This document shows, in pieces, positions 16,929-25,599 of a stretch of DNA of 64,000 bases. Below the pieces are notes generated by a model. The model had not been told where the DNA came from, ran no database searches, and worked only from the letters and a program-made list of their open reading frames with translations. The DNA comes from Prevotella sp. E9-3 (GTDB lineage Bacteria; Bacteroidota; Bacteroidia; Bacteroidales; Bacteroidaceae): NCBI RefSeq assembly GCF_022024015.1, contig NZ_CP091786.1, positions 3,596,001 through 3,660,000 on the forward strand, written 5' to 3'. Position 1 is the first letter of the stretch; every line of letters starts with the position of its first letter. A program made the translations under genes and the position numbers.

Positions 16929-17612
16929 TTAGAAAGCGAAACCAACTGTAAGACTGGTGGTAGAGATTGTCGTTTTCTTAGCAATCTCAGACATGTCGTT
17001 GCCATAAGACAGGCCAACGAGGAAGCTACTGCCAAGACGAGCTTTCAAGCCAATCTGCCAACCTACCTGAAGACGATTCCAGGCTTTGCCATCCAGCATA
17101 CCCATATCTTCCATATCCTTCTTGTCAAACACATCATATTCCTTATCCTTCTTACCTCCTTTGTAAGTGAACTTACCTGAGATATTGCCACGCAGGGTGA
17201 GGCCGCCAAAAGGAATAATGGATATTTCACTATTGGGTAGGTTGAAAGCATACATAATATTTACAGGTATTTTTGCTGATACCATAGAGAAATCCAAATC
17301 ATCAATATCATCAAAGTCACTCTTATTGGCATACATCAAGCCCAATCCAGCCTCAACGAACAGTGGTATGCCCTGAGAAACAGGGAAGGCCTGACTATAA
17401 CCGGCAGAGAATGCAGTCATTGACACATCGTCAGCACCCTTTTCGTCAATTTTCACTGTCAGTGGATTATATTCCACATAGGCATATCCCCAACCTGAAC
17501 TATTCCCGATACTTGAAACCGATGCTGTTGATGCAGAATTGTCAGTGAACTGTGCAGAGGCAGAAAGGCTCATGGCCACTAAAGCTGCCGTCAAAAAGAA
17601 TTTTGTTTTCAT
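16929..17612 (-). CDS. Outer-membrane beta-barrel protein
   Basis: A 227-aa exported protein with signal peptide (KTKFFLTAALVAMSLSASAQ). It has alternating beta strands such as LFVEAGLGLMYANK and ISIIPFGGLTLRGNISGKF. The last residues SLTVGFAF end in Phe, the usual barrel insertion signal. It resembles the small OmpW/PorT-like porin family proteins of Bacteroidetes. It lies 35 bp from the lipoprotein gene and in the same direction, so the two may be expressed together. Ligand or role unknown. Confidence 0.72.
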   Translation of the reverse strand: MKTKFFLTAALVAMSLSASAQFTDNSASTASVSSIGNSSGWGYAYVEYNPLTVKIDEKGADDVSMTAFSAGYSQAFPVSQGIPLFVEAGLGLMYANKSDFDDIDDLDFSMVSAKIPVNIMYAFNLPNSEISIIPFGGLTLRGNISGKFTYKGGKKDKEYDVFDKKDMEDMGMLDGKAWNRLQVGWQIGLKARLGSSFLVGLSYGNDMSEIAKKTTISTTSLTVGFAF

Positions 17613-17655
17613 AAGATTTAAATTTTAGGATTGTTAAATATTAAAACTGTCATTA

Positions 17656-18630
17656 TTAATATACAAAATCTATTTTCCAAACATTAGCCACACCTGTTGC
17701 CGATCCTCGCTGGGAAATAAAATAGACCGCCTTTCCATCACGGCTCCACACCGGACTCAAATCGTCGGCAGCATGGTAGGTGAGTTGAACCAGCTGAGTA
17801 CCGTCTGTTTTACAGGCAAAGATATCGGTATTGGCATAGGGCATCGTGCCGTTCATCAACACATTGCTGCCTACGAACAATATCCACTGGCCATTAGGAG
17901 ACACACTTGGTGTACTGAAACTGCGCTTGGCATCGCTCACCACACACTCTTCAACTCCAGTATTATAATCTACCCGCCATATTTCGCCTCTTCCTTCCGC
18001 ATTGAAACGTGTACAAATAACAGCTGTATTTTTTAGAGGAAAAGGATTCAGGCCTTTTGAATAACTTGAAAGGAAGTTGCGCTCTATGCTGTAACTCCAT
18101 ACGCTGACACCATTACGTTCCTGACGGGCAAAGAAAATATCCTTCATATCATTAGAATACACAGGCGAATAGTCCTGGGCACCACTGGTAATCTGTCGAC
18201 ACACATAACCACTTGTAGCGCTGGTTTGGAAAATCTGATTCAACTTTCCGTTCGCTTCAGAAAAACAGATAAACTTACCATCAGGAGAATAACTGAAATC
18301 GAGTACTGCCTGACGATTAGTACGCTGAACGGAAGCGCCCTGCTTTGCAATATCTTTTATAAAAATATTTGTAGTATTATTTCGGCGTGACAAATAGGCC
18401 AACTGACTGCCATCTACTGATACATCGAGAATGCGATTCGTCAACCAATTGACGTTATGCCCACTGCGTTTCACTTGGGGCATACAGACATAGTCGTTGT
18501 CACTTGTAATACGAGTGAAGTTAAGCCCAGATTCTTCATTAACAGTAACTACCGAGTAATCTACTTGTGCCGAAACTGACAAAACAGTAGCAGTAAGAGC
18601 AAAAGCAATAGGGAAGTATTTTATATTCAT
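17656..18630 (-). CDS. TolB-like WD40/PD40 beta-propeller protein
   Basis: A 324-aa exported protein. After the signal peptide (to about residue 21) there are five to six PD40 blades, recognisable by repeats of the type FSYSPDGKFICFSE, SPVYSNDMKDIFFAR, PSVSPNGQWILFVG and SPVWSRDGKAVYFIS. TolB-like propellers in the periplasm act in protein contacts or bind peptidoglycan-linked partners; this one lacks other domains. It has its own promoter box at 18661. What it binds is not evident. Confidence 0.75.
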   Translation of the reverse strand: MNIKYFPIAFALTATVLSVSAQVDYSVVTVNEESGLNFTRITSDNDYVCMPQVKRSGHNVNWLTNRILDVSVDGSQLAYLSRRNNTTNIFIKDIAKQGASVQRTNRQAVLDFSYSPDGKFICFSEANGKLNQIFQTSATSGYVCRQITSGAQDYSPVYSNDMKDIFFARQERNGVSVWSYSIERNFLSSYSKGLNPFPLKNTAVICTRFNAEGRGEIWRVDYNTGVEECVVSDAKRSFSTPSVSPNGQWILFVGSNVLMNGTMPYANTDIFACKTDGTQLVQLTYHAADDLSPVWSRDGKAVYFISQRGSATGVANVWKIDFVY

Positions 18631-18660
18631 CTATTTCCTATTATTTAAAGGTTAGTTTTG

Positions 18661-18668
18661 CAAAAGTA
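18661..18668 (-). promoter_or_regulatory. -7 promoter box of the PD40 gene
   Basis: TACTTTTG on the minus strand, about 30 bp before the start codon. Confidence 0.5.
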
Positions 18669-18710
18669 AACGAATCTTAAATAAATAATAGTAAAACGTG
18701 TATCCGTTTG

Positions 18711-18724
18711 GACTACATGTAGTC
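18711..18724. promoter_or_regulatory. Perfect 14-bp palindrome, possible operator
   Basis: GACTACATGTAGTC is a perfect dyad about 45 bp upstream of the PD40 -7 box and 37 bp after the stop of the HTH gene. It has the size of a dimeric regulator site. Binding by the neighbouring HTH protein is only a guess. Confidence 0.35.
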
Positions 18725-18761
18725 ACAACAGCTACACTTTGGAATAAAATTAGGAATATAA

Positions 18762-18965
18762 TTATCCTATTTCCTCAGTATAGAGGTTAAAAAAGTCATA
18801 ATTTAGTATGCGACTGATACGTAGCAACACCCCGGTATCGATTGTACGCTTATCATAAATCTTATAAAGATTGGTACGATGACAGCCGAGTTCTTGAGCG
18901 AGCCAAACAGACGTTTTGCCCTGCTCTTCAACTTGTTTACGGATTTCTTGGCCAATGTGTATCAT
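18762..18965 (-). CDS. Small XRE-type helix-turn-helix protein
   Basis: A 67-aa protein that is almost entirely one DNA-binding domain. IGQEIRKQVEEQGKTSVWLAQ gives the first helices, ELGCHRTNLYKIYDKR is the recognition helix region, and VLLRISRILNYDFF closes the fold, as in XRE/Cro regulators. Proteins of this size usually act as dimers. Its start is 30 bp after the terminator of the RNA candidate at 18995-19145 and no separate promoter box is visible, so it could be read through that terminator. Confidence 0.75.
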   Translation of the reverse strand: MIHIGQEIRKQVEEQGKTSVWLAQELGCHRTNLYKIYDKRTIDTGVLLRISRILNYDFFNLYTEEIG

Positions 18966-18994
18966 AATTGTTTGTGAAAGGCGATTACAACAAA

Positions 18995-19145
18995 TAAAAA
19001 AAACGTGGACTTCTCACTTCGTCTACGTTCACCTGGTATCGCCAAACACCTTACAACCCTAAACGAGCAAAAGCCCACGCCATTGGCGTGAGCATCCTTG
19101 CTTTTACTCTGGGTTGTTCTTTAAATTTGGCGAATTTGGTGAACA
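18995..19145 (-). ncRNA. Candidate rod-shaped non-coding RNA with intrinsic terminator
   Basis: Five nested stems fold 19027-19144 into one long rod: GTTCACC/GGTGAAC, TCGCCAAA/TTTGGCGA, ACAACCC/GGGTTGT, GAGCAAAAGC/GCTTTTACTC and the apical CACGCCATTGGCGTG. On the minus strand it is followed by a hairpin (19004-19027) and eight T residues, a textbook terminator. A -7 box TATTTTTG (19268-19275) could start transcription near 19260. The shape recalls 6S RNA, but I cannot assign a family. It occupies the 400-bp gap between the HTH and ATPase genes; there is no protein gene in the gap. Confidence 0.6.
18996..19027 (-). terminator. Intrinsic terminator after the rod RNA
   Basis: On the minus strand the stem CGTAGAC/GTCCACG (one G-T pair) encloses a 10-nt loop and is followed by TTTTTTTT. 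Confidence 0.75.
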
Positions 19146-19267
19146 AGAATTAAGCGGACGCTTCTATCAATATGTATTTAGTCTTTAGTCTATTTCATCG
19201 GCAAAAAAATTAAGGATTAAAAAAGTGTTGATATTCTTTTAACATACTTGGGCATTTGTTGTTTCTG

Positions 19268-19275
19268 CAAAAATA
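19268..19275 (-). promoter_or_regulatory. Possible -7 box for the rod RNA
   Basis: TATTTTTG on the minus strand fits TAnnTTTG. No good upstream TTTG is seen, so the start of the RNA remains uncertain. Confidence 0.4.
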
Positions 19276-19367
19276 TAGATAATAATTGAAAAAAAGAAAT
19301 TATATTAGTTCTTTTTTTTCTAACAAGTTAATTATGTTTTACCTGCACTATTACCCGAAATCAAGTT

Positions 19368-20681
19368 TCAGTTGTACTCTTTATTTATATATGCTATAAC
19401 ACTGAATAGTGGAATATTCTCCATCCATCCCTGGTCTATGTAGGGCATCATGGAGCAACGCAAACCTTTCAAATGTTTATCGGCATTATCGACTGTCACG
19501 AACTGGCTAAGCGACTTACTTTTCAGGTTATCTTCCGCCTTCACTTCTATAGGAATTATACGTTTTTCTGTTTGTACAAGAAAATCTATTTCTTGAGTAG
19601 AATTATCCTTACTGAAATAATAAATACCCAAGTCGTCAAACGTTCTCAATTGCTCAAAAACATAATTTTCAGAAAACGCCCCTTTAAATTCCTTAAATAC
19701 ATCGTTACTGGTCAGCATCAGACTTGCTGGTGCATTTGCCATTGCTCCTAAAAGTCCAACATCAAGAGCAAAGAGTTTAAATGCATTGAAATCTTCGTAA
19801 AAACTTAATGGCATGGTAGGTTTATTAGAACGATGCACCTTAAATGCCAATTTTGCATCAATAAGCCACTGAATAGCAGATTCTAAATCACGCGCACGGC
19901 CTCCTGGCTTAACAGCCCCATATATAAATTTTTTATTTTCCTTAGACAATTGTGCAGGAATACTCTTCCAGACCAATCTTATTCGTTCTGTCTCGCTGCC
20001 AGCATGTTTTGCAAAATCACTATCATAGTTACTGAGAATACTGTTCTGAATTTTACGGACCTTTTTAATATCACCATTGGTTGTATAATGAAGAACCACT
20101 TCAGGCATTCCGCCCACATAATAATACTGCCTAAGACATTCCTGGATTTTACTGTCGAGGTCACTCATTACAGCCCAGTCGCAAGACATGATTTTTTCAG
20201 CTAATAATTCTTCACCCTTTGCCCAAAGAAACTCTTCAAAGGTCATGGGATATAGATGTAGTAGATCAACTTTACCCACAGGATAGGACTCACCAGGTCT
20301 ATGAGTTACTCCTAACAACGAGCCTGCCACAACAATATGCTGCTCACGAGCATCCTCACAAAAATATTTCAAACTATCCAGTCCTCTATGAGCCTCTTGT
20401 ATCTCATCAATGAAAATAAGGGTTTTCCCGGGAACAATCGACTGATTTGTGAACGCTTGAAGTGACTGCAAAATACGTTCAACATGCAGATCCTGCTGAA
20501 ACAGATTTTGCATCCGCTCATCATCGTGGCAATTAACATATACGAGATTTGCAAATTCATTTTTGCCGAACTCTTTTAGAAGCCATGTTTTGCCAACCTG
20601 ACGTGCTCCCTCCAACACCAATGGCTTGTGATAAGGGTCGTTCTTCCATTCGACAAGAGAGTCATAAAGTTTCCTTTTCAT
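19368..20681 (-). CDS. AAA_14 / DUF4143 ATPase
   Basis: A 437-aa predicted ATPase. Walker A is LEGARQVGKTWLL (about 22-34) and Walker B is TLIFIDEIQE (about 98-107). The C-terminal DUF4143 part ends in a PD-(D/E)XK-like motif, STQEIDFLVQTEKRIIPIEVKAE, which resembles restriction-type nuclease folds. The family is very common in Bacteroidetes and archaea, and its function has not been settled. It is monocistronic, with a near-perfect promoter and four 33-bp repeats directly upstream of the -33 box. It lies between the RNA candidate and rnhB. Confidence 0.85.
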   Translation of the reverse strand: MKRKLYDSLVEWKNDPYHKPLVLEGARQVGKTWLLKEFGKNEFANLVYVNCHDDERMQNLFQQDLHVERILQSLQAFTNQSIVPGKTLIFIDEIQEAHRGLDSLKYFCEDAREQHIVVAGSLLGVTHRPGESYPVGKVDLLHLYPMTFEEFLWAKGEELLAEKIMSCDWAVMSDLDSKIQECLRQYYYVGGMPEVVLHYTTNGDIKKVRKIQNSILSNYDSDFAKHAGSETERIRLVWKSIPAQLSKENKKFIYGAVKPGGRARDLESAIQWLIDAKLAFKVHRSNKPTMPLSFYEDFNAFKLFALDVGLLGAMANAPASLMLTSNDVFKEFKGAFSENYVFEQLRTFDDLGIYYFSKDNSTQEIDFLVQTEKRIIPIEVKAEDNLKSKSLSQFVTVDNADKHLKGLRCSMMPYIDQGWMENIPLFSVIAYINKEYN

Positions 20682-20716
20682 ATAACGTGTAGATTATCTT
20701 AGACTGACTTTTGCTG

Positions 20717-20748
20717 CAAAGATACGCTTTTAAAGGATAACCACCAAA
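20717..20748 (-). promoter_or_regulatory. Promoter of the ATPase gene
   Basis: TTTG (20745-20748) and TATCTTTG (20717-20724) on the minus strand, 20 bp apart. The 33-bp repeats begin 5 bp upstream of the TTTG box. Confidence 0.75.
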
Positions 20749-20752
20749 CAAT

Positions 20753-20872
20753 TTGCCAATTTTATGAGGGAAAGTTGTACCGTTTTTGCCAATTTTATGA
20801 GGGAAAGTCAGACTACTTTTGCCAATTTTATGAGGGAAAGTTATACCATTCTTGCCAATTTTATGAGGGAAA
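20753..20872. repeat. Four 33-bp direct repeats (iterons) upstream of the ATPase promoter
   Basis: Units start at 20753, 20786, 20819 and 20852. A 21-bp core, CCAATTTTATGAGGGAAA with TTG before it, is identical in all four; the 12 bp between cores differ. The 33-bp step is about three helical turns. On the plus strand the repeats are also open as an 11-residue peptide repeat (ANFMRES plus four variable residues) in a 44-codon frame starting at 20764. Confidence 0.92.
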
Positions 20873-20942
20873 AAGTCATCTTGCCTGACCTTAACTGAAA
20901 AAGTATATGGAAATGAAAATAATCTTATTCATGTGAGCAACA

Positions 20943-21578
20943 TTATTCCCCGAAATCGAACGAAAGCTGGCCGTCACCCAACAGGTTGTAGGAGCGGCGG
21001 TGGTAGGGAGTGATGCCAAATTCCTTGATAGCGGCACGGTGCTTCTTGGTGGGATAGCCCTTGTTGGACAGCCAGTCGTACTGGGGATATTCCTCGGCCA
21101 AGCGGTTCATATAGTCGTCACGATAGGTCTTGGCCAGGATAGAGGCGGCAGCAATGGAAAGATATTTTCCATCGCCTTTCACAATGGTGGTATGAGGGAG
21201 TGCCTCCTTCTTCCCCTCAGAAAGAGGGGGGTAGTACGGTTTGAAGCGATTGCCATCAACGATGATGGCCTGCGGACGAACGGCGAGCTGGTCTAATGCC
21301 CGGTGCATGGCCAGGATGGAGGCGTTGAGGATATTGATCTGATCAATCTCCTCGGGACTGACGATGCCTACTGCCCATGCCACTGCATCACGCTCTATCT
21401 CGGTGCGAAGCTGATAGCGGCGACGCTCGGTGAGCTGTTTGGAGTCGTTCAACAGCGCATTCTGATAGTCGGGTGGCAGGATTACTGCTGCCGCATAGAC
21501 TGCACCTGCCAGACAACCGCGTCCGGCCTCATCGCATCCGGCCTCAACAAGGCCATCATAGAAATGACTTTCTAACAT
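20943..21578 (-). CDS. rnhB: Ribonuclease HII
   Basis: A 211-aa enzyme that cuts the RNA strand of RNA-DNA hybrids and single ribonucleotides in DNA. The catalytic motif [13 protein letters not shown] is near the start (Asp-Glu pair), followed by [18 protein letters not shown] and SILAKTYRD. Start 21578 (MLESHFYDG) is chosen because a promoter box, TACTTTTG at 21617-21624, lies inside the longer open frame that begins with GTG further upstream. Length then fits the family. Confidence 0.93.
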   Translation of the reverse strand: MLESHFYDGLVEAGCDEAGRGCLAGAVYAAAVILPPDYQNALLNDSKQLTERRRYQLRTEIERDAVAWAVGIVSPEEIDQINILNASILAMHRALDQLAVRPQAIIVDGNRFKPYYPPLSEGKKEALPHTTIVKGDGKYLSIAAASILAKTYRDDYMNRLAEEYPQYDWLSNKGYPTKKHRAAIKEFGITPYHRRSYNLLGDGQLSFDFGE

Positions 21579-21616
21579 ATCTGACTGAAAATTTCCGGTG
21601 TTTCCTTCTTCTGGTG

Positions 21617-21624
21617 CAAAAGTA
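21617..21624 (-). promoter_or_regulatory. -7 promoter box of rnhB
   Basis: TACTTTTG on the minus strand, about 38 bp before the chosen start at 21578. Confidence 0.5.
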
Positions 21625-21703
21625 TAGAAGAAAACTGAAAACACAAAACTTTCAGTCAGACAATATTCTATTTAAAGACATCCAAAAGCGCTCTTCTGGA
21701 GTC

Positions 21704-22330
21704 TTATTTTTCAAAATGCTGCCAGTCTTTTACTGAACGCCAGGAACCTCCCCATGTAAAACCACGCTCGGTGAGGAGACGCCACAGGAGATCGCCTCTC
21801 TCTATTTTATAATTAAATGTACGCGCACGTAAAGCATAACGGCGTCCCTTCTCGGGCTGTACCCGTTTACCGCGCACGCATGGATTGTAAAGTGGGTTGA
21901 TGTCAATGGCCATTCCCAGTGCATGCTTCGACAGTTTCTTTGACCCATTCACCACACGATAACAGAAGCAAGAGGTATTGTTGGCCGCCATCGACTGTTC
22001 ATCGTTGGCCCCATAGTTGTCAATAAGTTGCATGCGCTCAATGGGATAGTGCGCCTCATAGAGTTTCTTGAAAATATACAAAAGGTCGTCGGCAATCAGT
22101 TTGTTGCACACCAGTTCGCCTTTGTGTATCCGCCCTTTTGCATCATAGTGCATCACAACAAGATAGCGCAGGTCGCTTCTTTCAATGGTGCATCCTTCAG
22201 GATAGCTTTTTCCTCGCATGGTTGCAAACACGCTATCGCTGAGCATACTGACAGAGAAAGGCTCCTGTGCCTTCGCGAAACCGAATACAGAAAACAGCAT
22301 CGACATTAGAAAGACGAATCTACGCACCAT
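21704..22330 (-). CDS. M15-family peptidase, D-Ala-D-Ala carboxypeptidase-like
   Basis: A 208-aa exported zinc peptidase. A signal peptide (VRRFVFLMSMLFSVFGFAKAQ) precedes the catalytic domain. Zinc-site motifs are SKHALGMAIDINP (His and Asp) and the C-terminal WQHFE (His), the M15C/VanY-type pattern. These enzymes cut the peptide stems of peptidoglycan. The ATG at 22330 gives a normal signal peptide; the open frame extends 12 codons upstream to a GTG but that adds a charged, unlikely leader. It is separated from secDF by the terminator at 22415-22447. Confidence 0.83.
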   Translation of the reverse strand: MVRRFVFLMSMLFSVFGFAKAQEPFSVSMLSDSVFATMRGKSYPEGCTIERSDLRYLVVMHYDAKGRIHKGELVCNKLIADDLLYIFKKLYEAHYPIERMQLIDNYGANDEQSMAANNTSCFCYRVVNGSKKLSKHALGMAIDINPLYNPCVRGKRVQPEKGRRYALRARTFNYKIERGDLLWRLLTERGFTWGGSWRSVKDWQHFEK

Positions 22331-22414
22331 ATAAATATCTTTTGTTCTGCACATATTCTTTTGCACAATGAATGAAGTTACTTATCTGTTTTGCTTAATT
22401 TCCTCTATTGAAGA

Positions 22415-22447
22415 AAATAGGTGACGCCGAGAAGGCATCACCTATTT
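22415..22447 (-). terminator. Intrinsic terminator of secDF
   Basis: The stem AAATAGGTGATGCC/GGCGTCACCTATTT (one mismatch to G-T) with a 5-nt loop lies 27 bp after the secDF stop. It is followed by a T-rich stretch on the minus strand. Confidence 0.75.
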
Positions 22448-22473
22448 ATTTATCAGATAGACTGTATCGGCTA

Positions 22474-25400
22474 TTATGCCTTCACTTCCTCTTCCTTGAT
22501 GGTCTTACCCATGGTGAGGTAAGCAACAGGAGCAGCGATGAAAATTGAAGACAGGGTACCGAATACAACACCCAGAATCATTGCGAATGAGAACGAACGG
22601 ATGCTGTCGCCACCGAACACGAAGATGATGGCCAGCACAAGGAACGTGGTCACAGAGGTGTTGATGGTACGAGCCAGTGTCTGGTTCAGAGAATCGTTGA
22701 AAATCATCTGAGGGTCACGCTTTCCGTAGAGGTTAATGTTCTCACGGATACGGTCGAATACCACCACCTTATCGTTGATAGAGTAACCAATCACGGTCAG
22801 GATAGCACCGATGAACACCTGGTCAATCTCGAGTGACATGGGCAACCAACCCCAGCATACGCTGTAGAAGCCCAATACTACGAGTGCATCAAGAGCCAGA
22901 GCAACGATAGCACCTACGGAGAACGACAGGTTGCGGAAGCGTACGAAGATATAGATGAAGATAGCAATCAGGGCGATGATCACCGAGATGATAGCACCGT
23001 AGGTGATGGTCTTAGCCACTGAAGGACCTACCTTAGCCGAAGAGATGATTGAACCACCCTCGCGAACGTCGGGGTTCTTGAAGTCGGCAATATTTGACTG
23101 ACTTACGAAGCCTGCCTTGGTGAGAGTCTCGAACAGGATGTTCTCAGCCTGGTCGTCAACCTCAGGATTGTTTGACTCGATATCCCAGTTGGTAGAGATA
23201 CGCATGGTCTTGCCATCGGTACCCAGAGCGATCACGCTGGTGTTGGCGGGCTGACCGGCCTTATCGCCGATGGTGTTAACGAAAGCACCGTCGAGAGCAG
23301 CGCGCACATCCTCAACATGGCTCTCCTTGTCGAGAGTTACCACGTAGTTGCGACCACCGGTGAAGTCGATACTGCGGCTCAGACCGCGAGTTGACAGGAA
23401 GCCGATGAATACTACGGCAGCGACACCCCATACAAGGAAGCTGGCCTTGAACTTAGCCATGAAGTTCACCTTGGTGTTCACGAACATCTTGTTCACGAAG
23501 AAACCGGTGGTGAAGGTCAGGTTCTGCCACTTGTCTTTCTTCATACGGTTCTCATAAACCAGACGGGTCATGAACACAGCGGTGAAGAACGAAACGGCAA
23601 TACCGATAATCCAGGTGGTAGCGAAGCCCTTCACAGGACCTGTACCGAAGTAGAGCAGGATGATACCGGTGATGAGTGAGGTGAAGTTAGAGTCGAAGAT
23701 AGCCGAGAAAGCGTTAGAGTAACCCTTTGTGATGGCTTCTTTTACATTCAGTCCGCGACGAAGTTCTTCCTTGGTGCGCTCGTAGATCAGCACGTTGGCG
23801 TCCACAGCAGTACCCAGTGTCAGCACGATACCGGCAATACCTGGCATGGTCAGTGCAGCCTGGAACGAGGTAAGGATACCCAGAGTGAAGAACAGGTTGA
23901 AGAGCAGTGCGATATCAGAGATGATACCGGGGATGAATCCGTAGAGCAGGATCATGTAGATCATCAGCAGCAGGAAAGCTACGCCGAATGAGATGATACC
24001 CTGCTGGATAGACTGTGCACCGAGTGAAGGACCTACAACCTCTTCCTGTACGATACGGGTAGGAGCAGGCATCTTACCAGAGTTCAGCGTGTTGGCCAAG
24101 TCCTTGGTATCCTCAATGGTGAAGTTACCGGTGATCTGTGAACGACCGCCATCAATCTGGTTCTGAATACGGGGAGCAGAGTAAACGGCATCGTCGAGCA
24201 CAATAGCTACGGCCTTGCCAATGTTCATCTTGGTAATCTGGCTCCAACGACGGGCACCATCGCTGTTCATTTCCATTGATACTGAAGGATGACCCATCTG
24301 ATCGAAGTCGTCCTTAGCGCTGGTGATTACGTCACCTTCCAGTGGAGCACGACCATTGGGCTCGGTGATCTTCAGTGCATAGAGAGCGAACACGTCACCA
24401 TGAGAACCGGTACCGAAATCCTCGGCCTTAGCACCCCAGCGCAGCTTCAGCTCAGCAGGAAGAATCTCAGCAGCCACCTTTGAATAGATCACTTTGTTTA
24501 CATCGGCAGTATCGCGTGCCAAAGCATAACCTACGATAGCCAGGCCCTGACCCTGTACGGGCTGGAACACAGCAAAGAGGGGGTTCTGCTTCAGGGCTTC
24601 AGCCTTGTCGGCAGCCTTATCAGCTTTGTTCAGTTTGGCAGTGAAAGCGCTTGCAGCAGCAGAAGCGGTGTCAGCAGCGGTGGTATCGGCCACCTCAGCT
24701 ACTTCGGCAGCAACTGAATCGTTGCTCTCAGCAGCCTGTGCGTTGCTCTGTACGGCAGCAAAGCGGTTGTTCAACTGAGCCAGCAGGGGAACAATCTCCT
24801 GTGAGTTGTAGGTCTCCCAGAACTCCAGATTGGCAGAACCCTGCAACAGCTTACGAACACGCTCAGGCTCTTTCACACCAGGCATTTCTACCATGATGCG
24901 TGACTGACCCTCCAGACGCTGAATGTTGGGCTGAACCACGCCAAACTTATCAACACGCTGACGAACCACGTTCTCAGCATTGTCAATAGCCGACTGTACC
25001 TCGGCGCGAATAGCGCTCTCAACCTCTGCATCGCTCGACTGGGTGCTTACCTTGCCCTTCATCTGCTGAGTAGCGAAGATAGCAGCCAAGGGACGACCCT
25101 GACCGTTCTGCTTCCAGCGGTTGATGAACAGTGAAATAAAATCGTCCTGACTGGTCTCTTCGTCTTTCTTTGCCTCAGCAAGTGACTGCTGGTAGGCAGG
25201 ATCCTGCTTGTGGTCAGCGAGAACGTCAACAACATCGGGTACTGACACCTCCATGATTACGTTCATACCACCCTTCAGGTCCAGACCGAGGCCGATTTCC
25301 ATTTCCTGGCACTGCTTCAGTGAGTAGATGCCGAGATAAACTTTCTCGTTCTTCAGCGAATCGAGATACTCCACACCTGCTTCGCCCATGGCCTCGGCCT

Positions 25401-25500
25401 TACTTGCGTAATGTCGGGTCACGAAACCGAAGGACAGGTAGAAGCAGCAGATGAGCACAAGTGCCACTGCAATCGTCTTAACTAATCCTTTGTTTTGCAT
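22474..25500 (-). CDS. secDF: Fused protein translocase subunit SecDF
   Basis: A 1008-aa inner-membrane protein that fuses SecD and SecF, the normal form in Bacteroidetes. It uses proton flow to pull exported proteins through SecYEG. The SecD half has a first helix (9-29), the GLGLDLKGG motif, a periplasmic P1 domain with RVDKFGVVQPNIQRLEG, and a helix bundle starting near 520. The SecF half starts near 690 with RSIDFTGGRNYVV and a second bundle. A low-complexity Ala/Glu/Asp segment (about 255-300) interrupts P1. It has a promoter (25543) and terminator (22415) of its own. Confidence 0.96.
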   Translation of the reverse strand: MQNKGLVKTIAVALVLICCFYLSFGFVTRHYASKAEAMGEAGVEYLDSLKNEKVYLGIYSLKQCQEMEIGLGLDLKGGMNVIMEVSVPDVVDVLADHKQDPAYQQSLAEAKKDEETSQDDFISLFINRWKQNGQGRPLAAIFATQQMKGKVSTQSSDAEVESAIRAEVQSAIDNAENVVRQRVDKFGVVQPNIQRLEGQSRIMVEMPGVKEPERVRKLLQGSANLEFWETYNSQEIVPLLAQLNNRFAAVQSNAQAAESNDSVAAEVAEVADTTAADTASAAASAFTAKLNKADKAADKAEALKQNPLFAVFQPVQGQGLAIVGYALARDTADVNKVIYSKVAAEILPAELKLRWGAKAEDFGTGSHGDVFALYALKITEPNGRAPLEGDVITSAKDDFDQMGHPSVSMEMNSDGARRWSQITKMNIGKAVAIVLDDAVYSAPRIQNQIDGGRSQITGNFTIEDTKDLANTLNSGKMPAPTRIVQEEVVGPSLGAQSIQQGIISFGVAFLLLMIYMILLYGFIPGIISDIALLFNLFFTLGILTSFQAALTMPGIAGIVLTLGTAVDANVLIYERTKEELRRGLNVKEAITKGYSNAFSAIFDSNFTSLITGIILLYFGTGPVKGFATTWIIGIAVSFFTAVFMTRLVYENRMKKDKWQNLTFTTGFFVNKMFVNTKVNFMAKFKASFLVWGVAAVVFIGFLSTRGLSRSIDFTGGRNYVVTLDKESHVEDVRAALDGAFVNTIGDKAGQPANTSVIALGTDGKTMRISTNWDIESNNPEVDDQAENILFETLTKAGFVSQSNIADFKNPDVREGGSIISSAKVGPSVAKTITYGAIISVIIALIAIFIYIFVRFRNLSFSVGAIVALALDALVVLGFYSVCWGWLPMSLEIDQVFIGAILTVIGYSINDKVVVFDRIRENINLYGKRDPQMIFNDSLNQTLARTINTSVTTFLVLAIIFVFGGDSIRSFSFAMILGVVFGTLSSIFIAAPVAYLTMGKTIKEEEVKA

Positions 25501-25542
25501 TGTTTTTTATGTTATTTTACTGATTTATTACAAATTAGCCTG

Positions 25543-25550
25543 CAAATATA
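25543..25550 (-). promoter_or_regulatory. -7 promoter box of secDF
   Basis: TATATTTG on the minus strand, about 42 bp before the secDF start. Confidence 0.5.
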
Positions 25551-25599
25551 GTTATTTTTCTCCTTTTCGGAAAATTTATCACCTATTATTGTACATTTT

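Noticed and set aside
18995..19145. Rod RNA as certain 6S RNA
   Set aside because: The outline fits but I cannot align the central bubble or conserved bases, so it is kept only as a candidate.
20753..20872. 33-bp repeats as a CRISPR array
   Set aside because: Identical 21-bp cores are separated by only 12 bp, far too short for spacers, and no cas gene is in the window.
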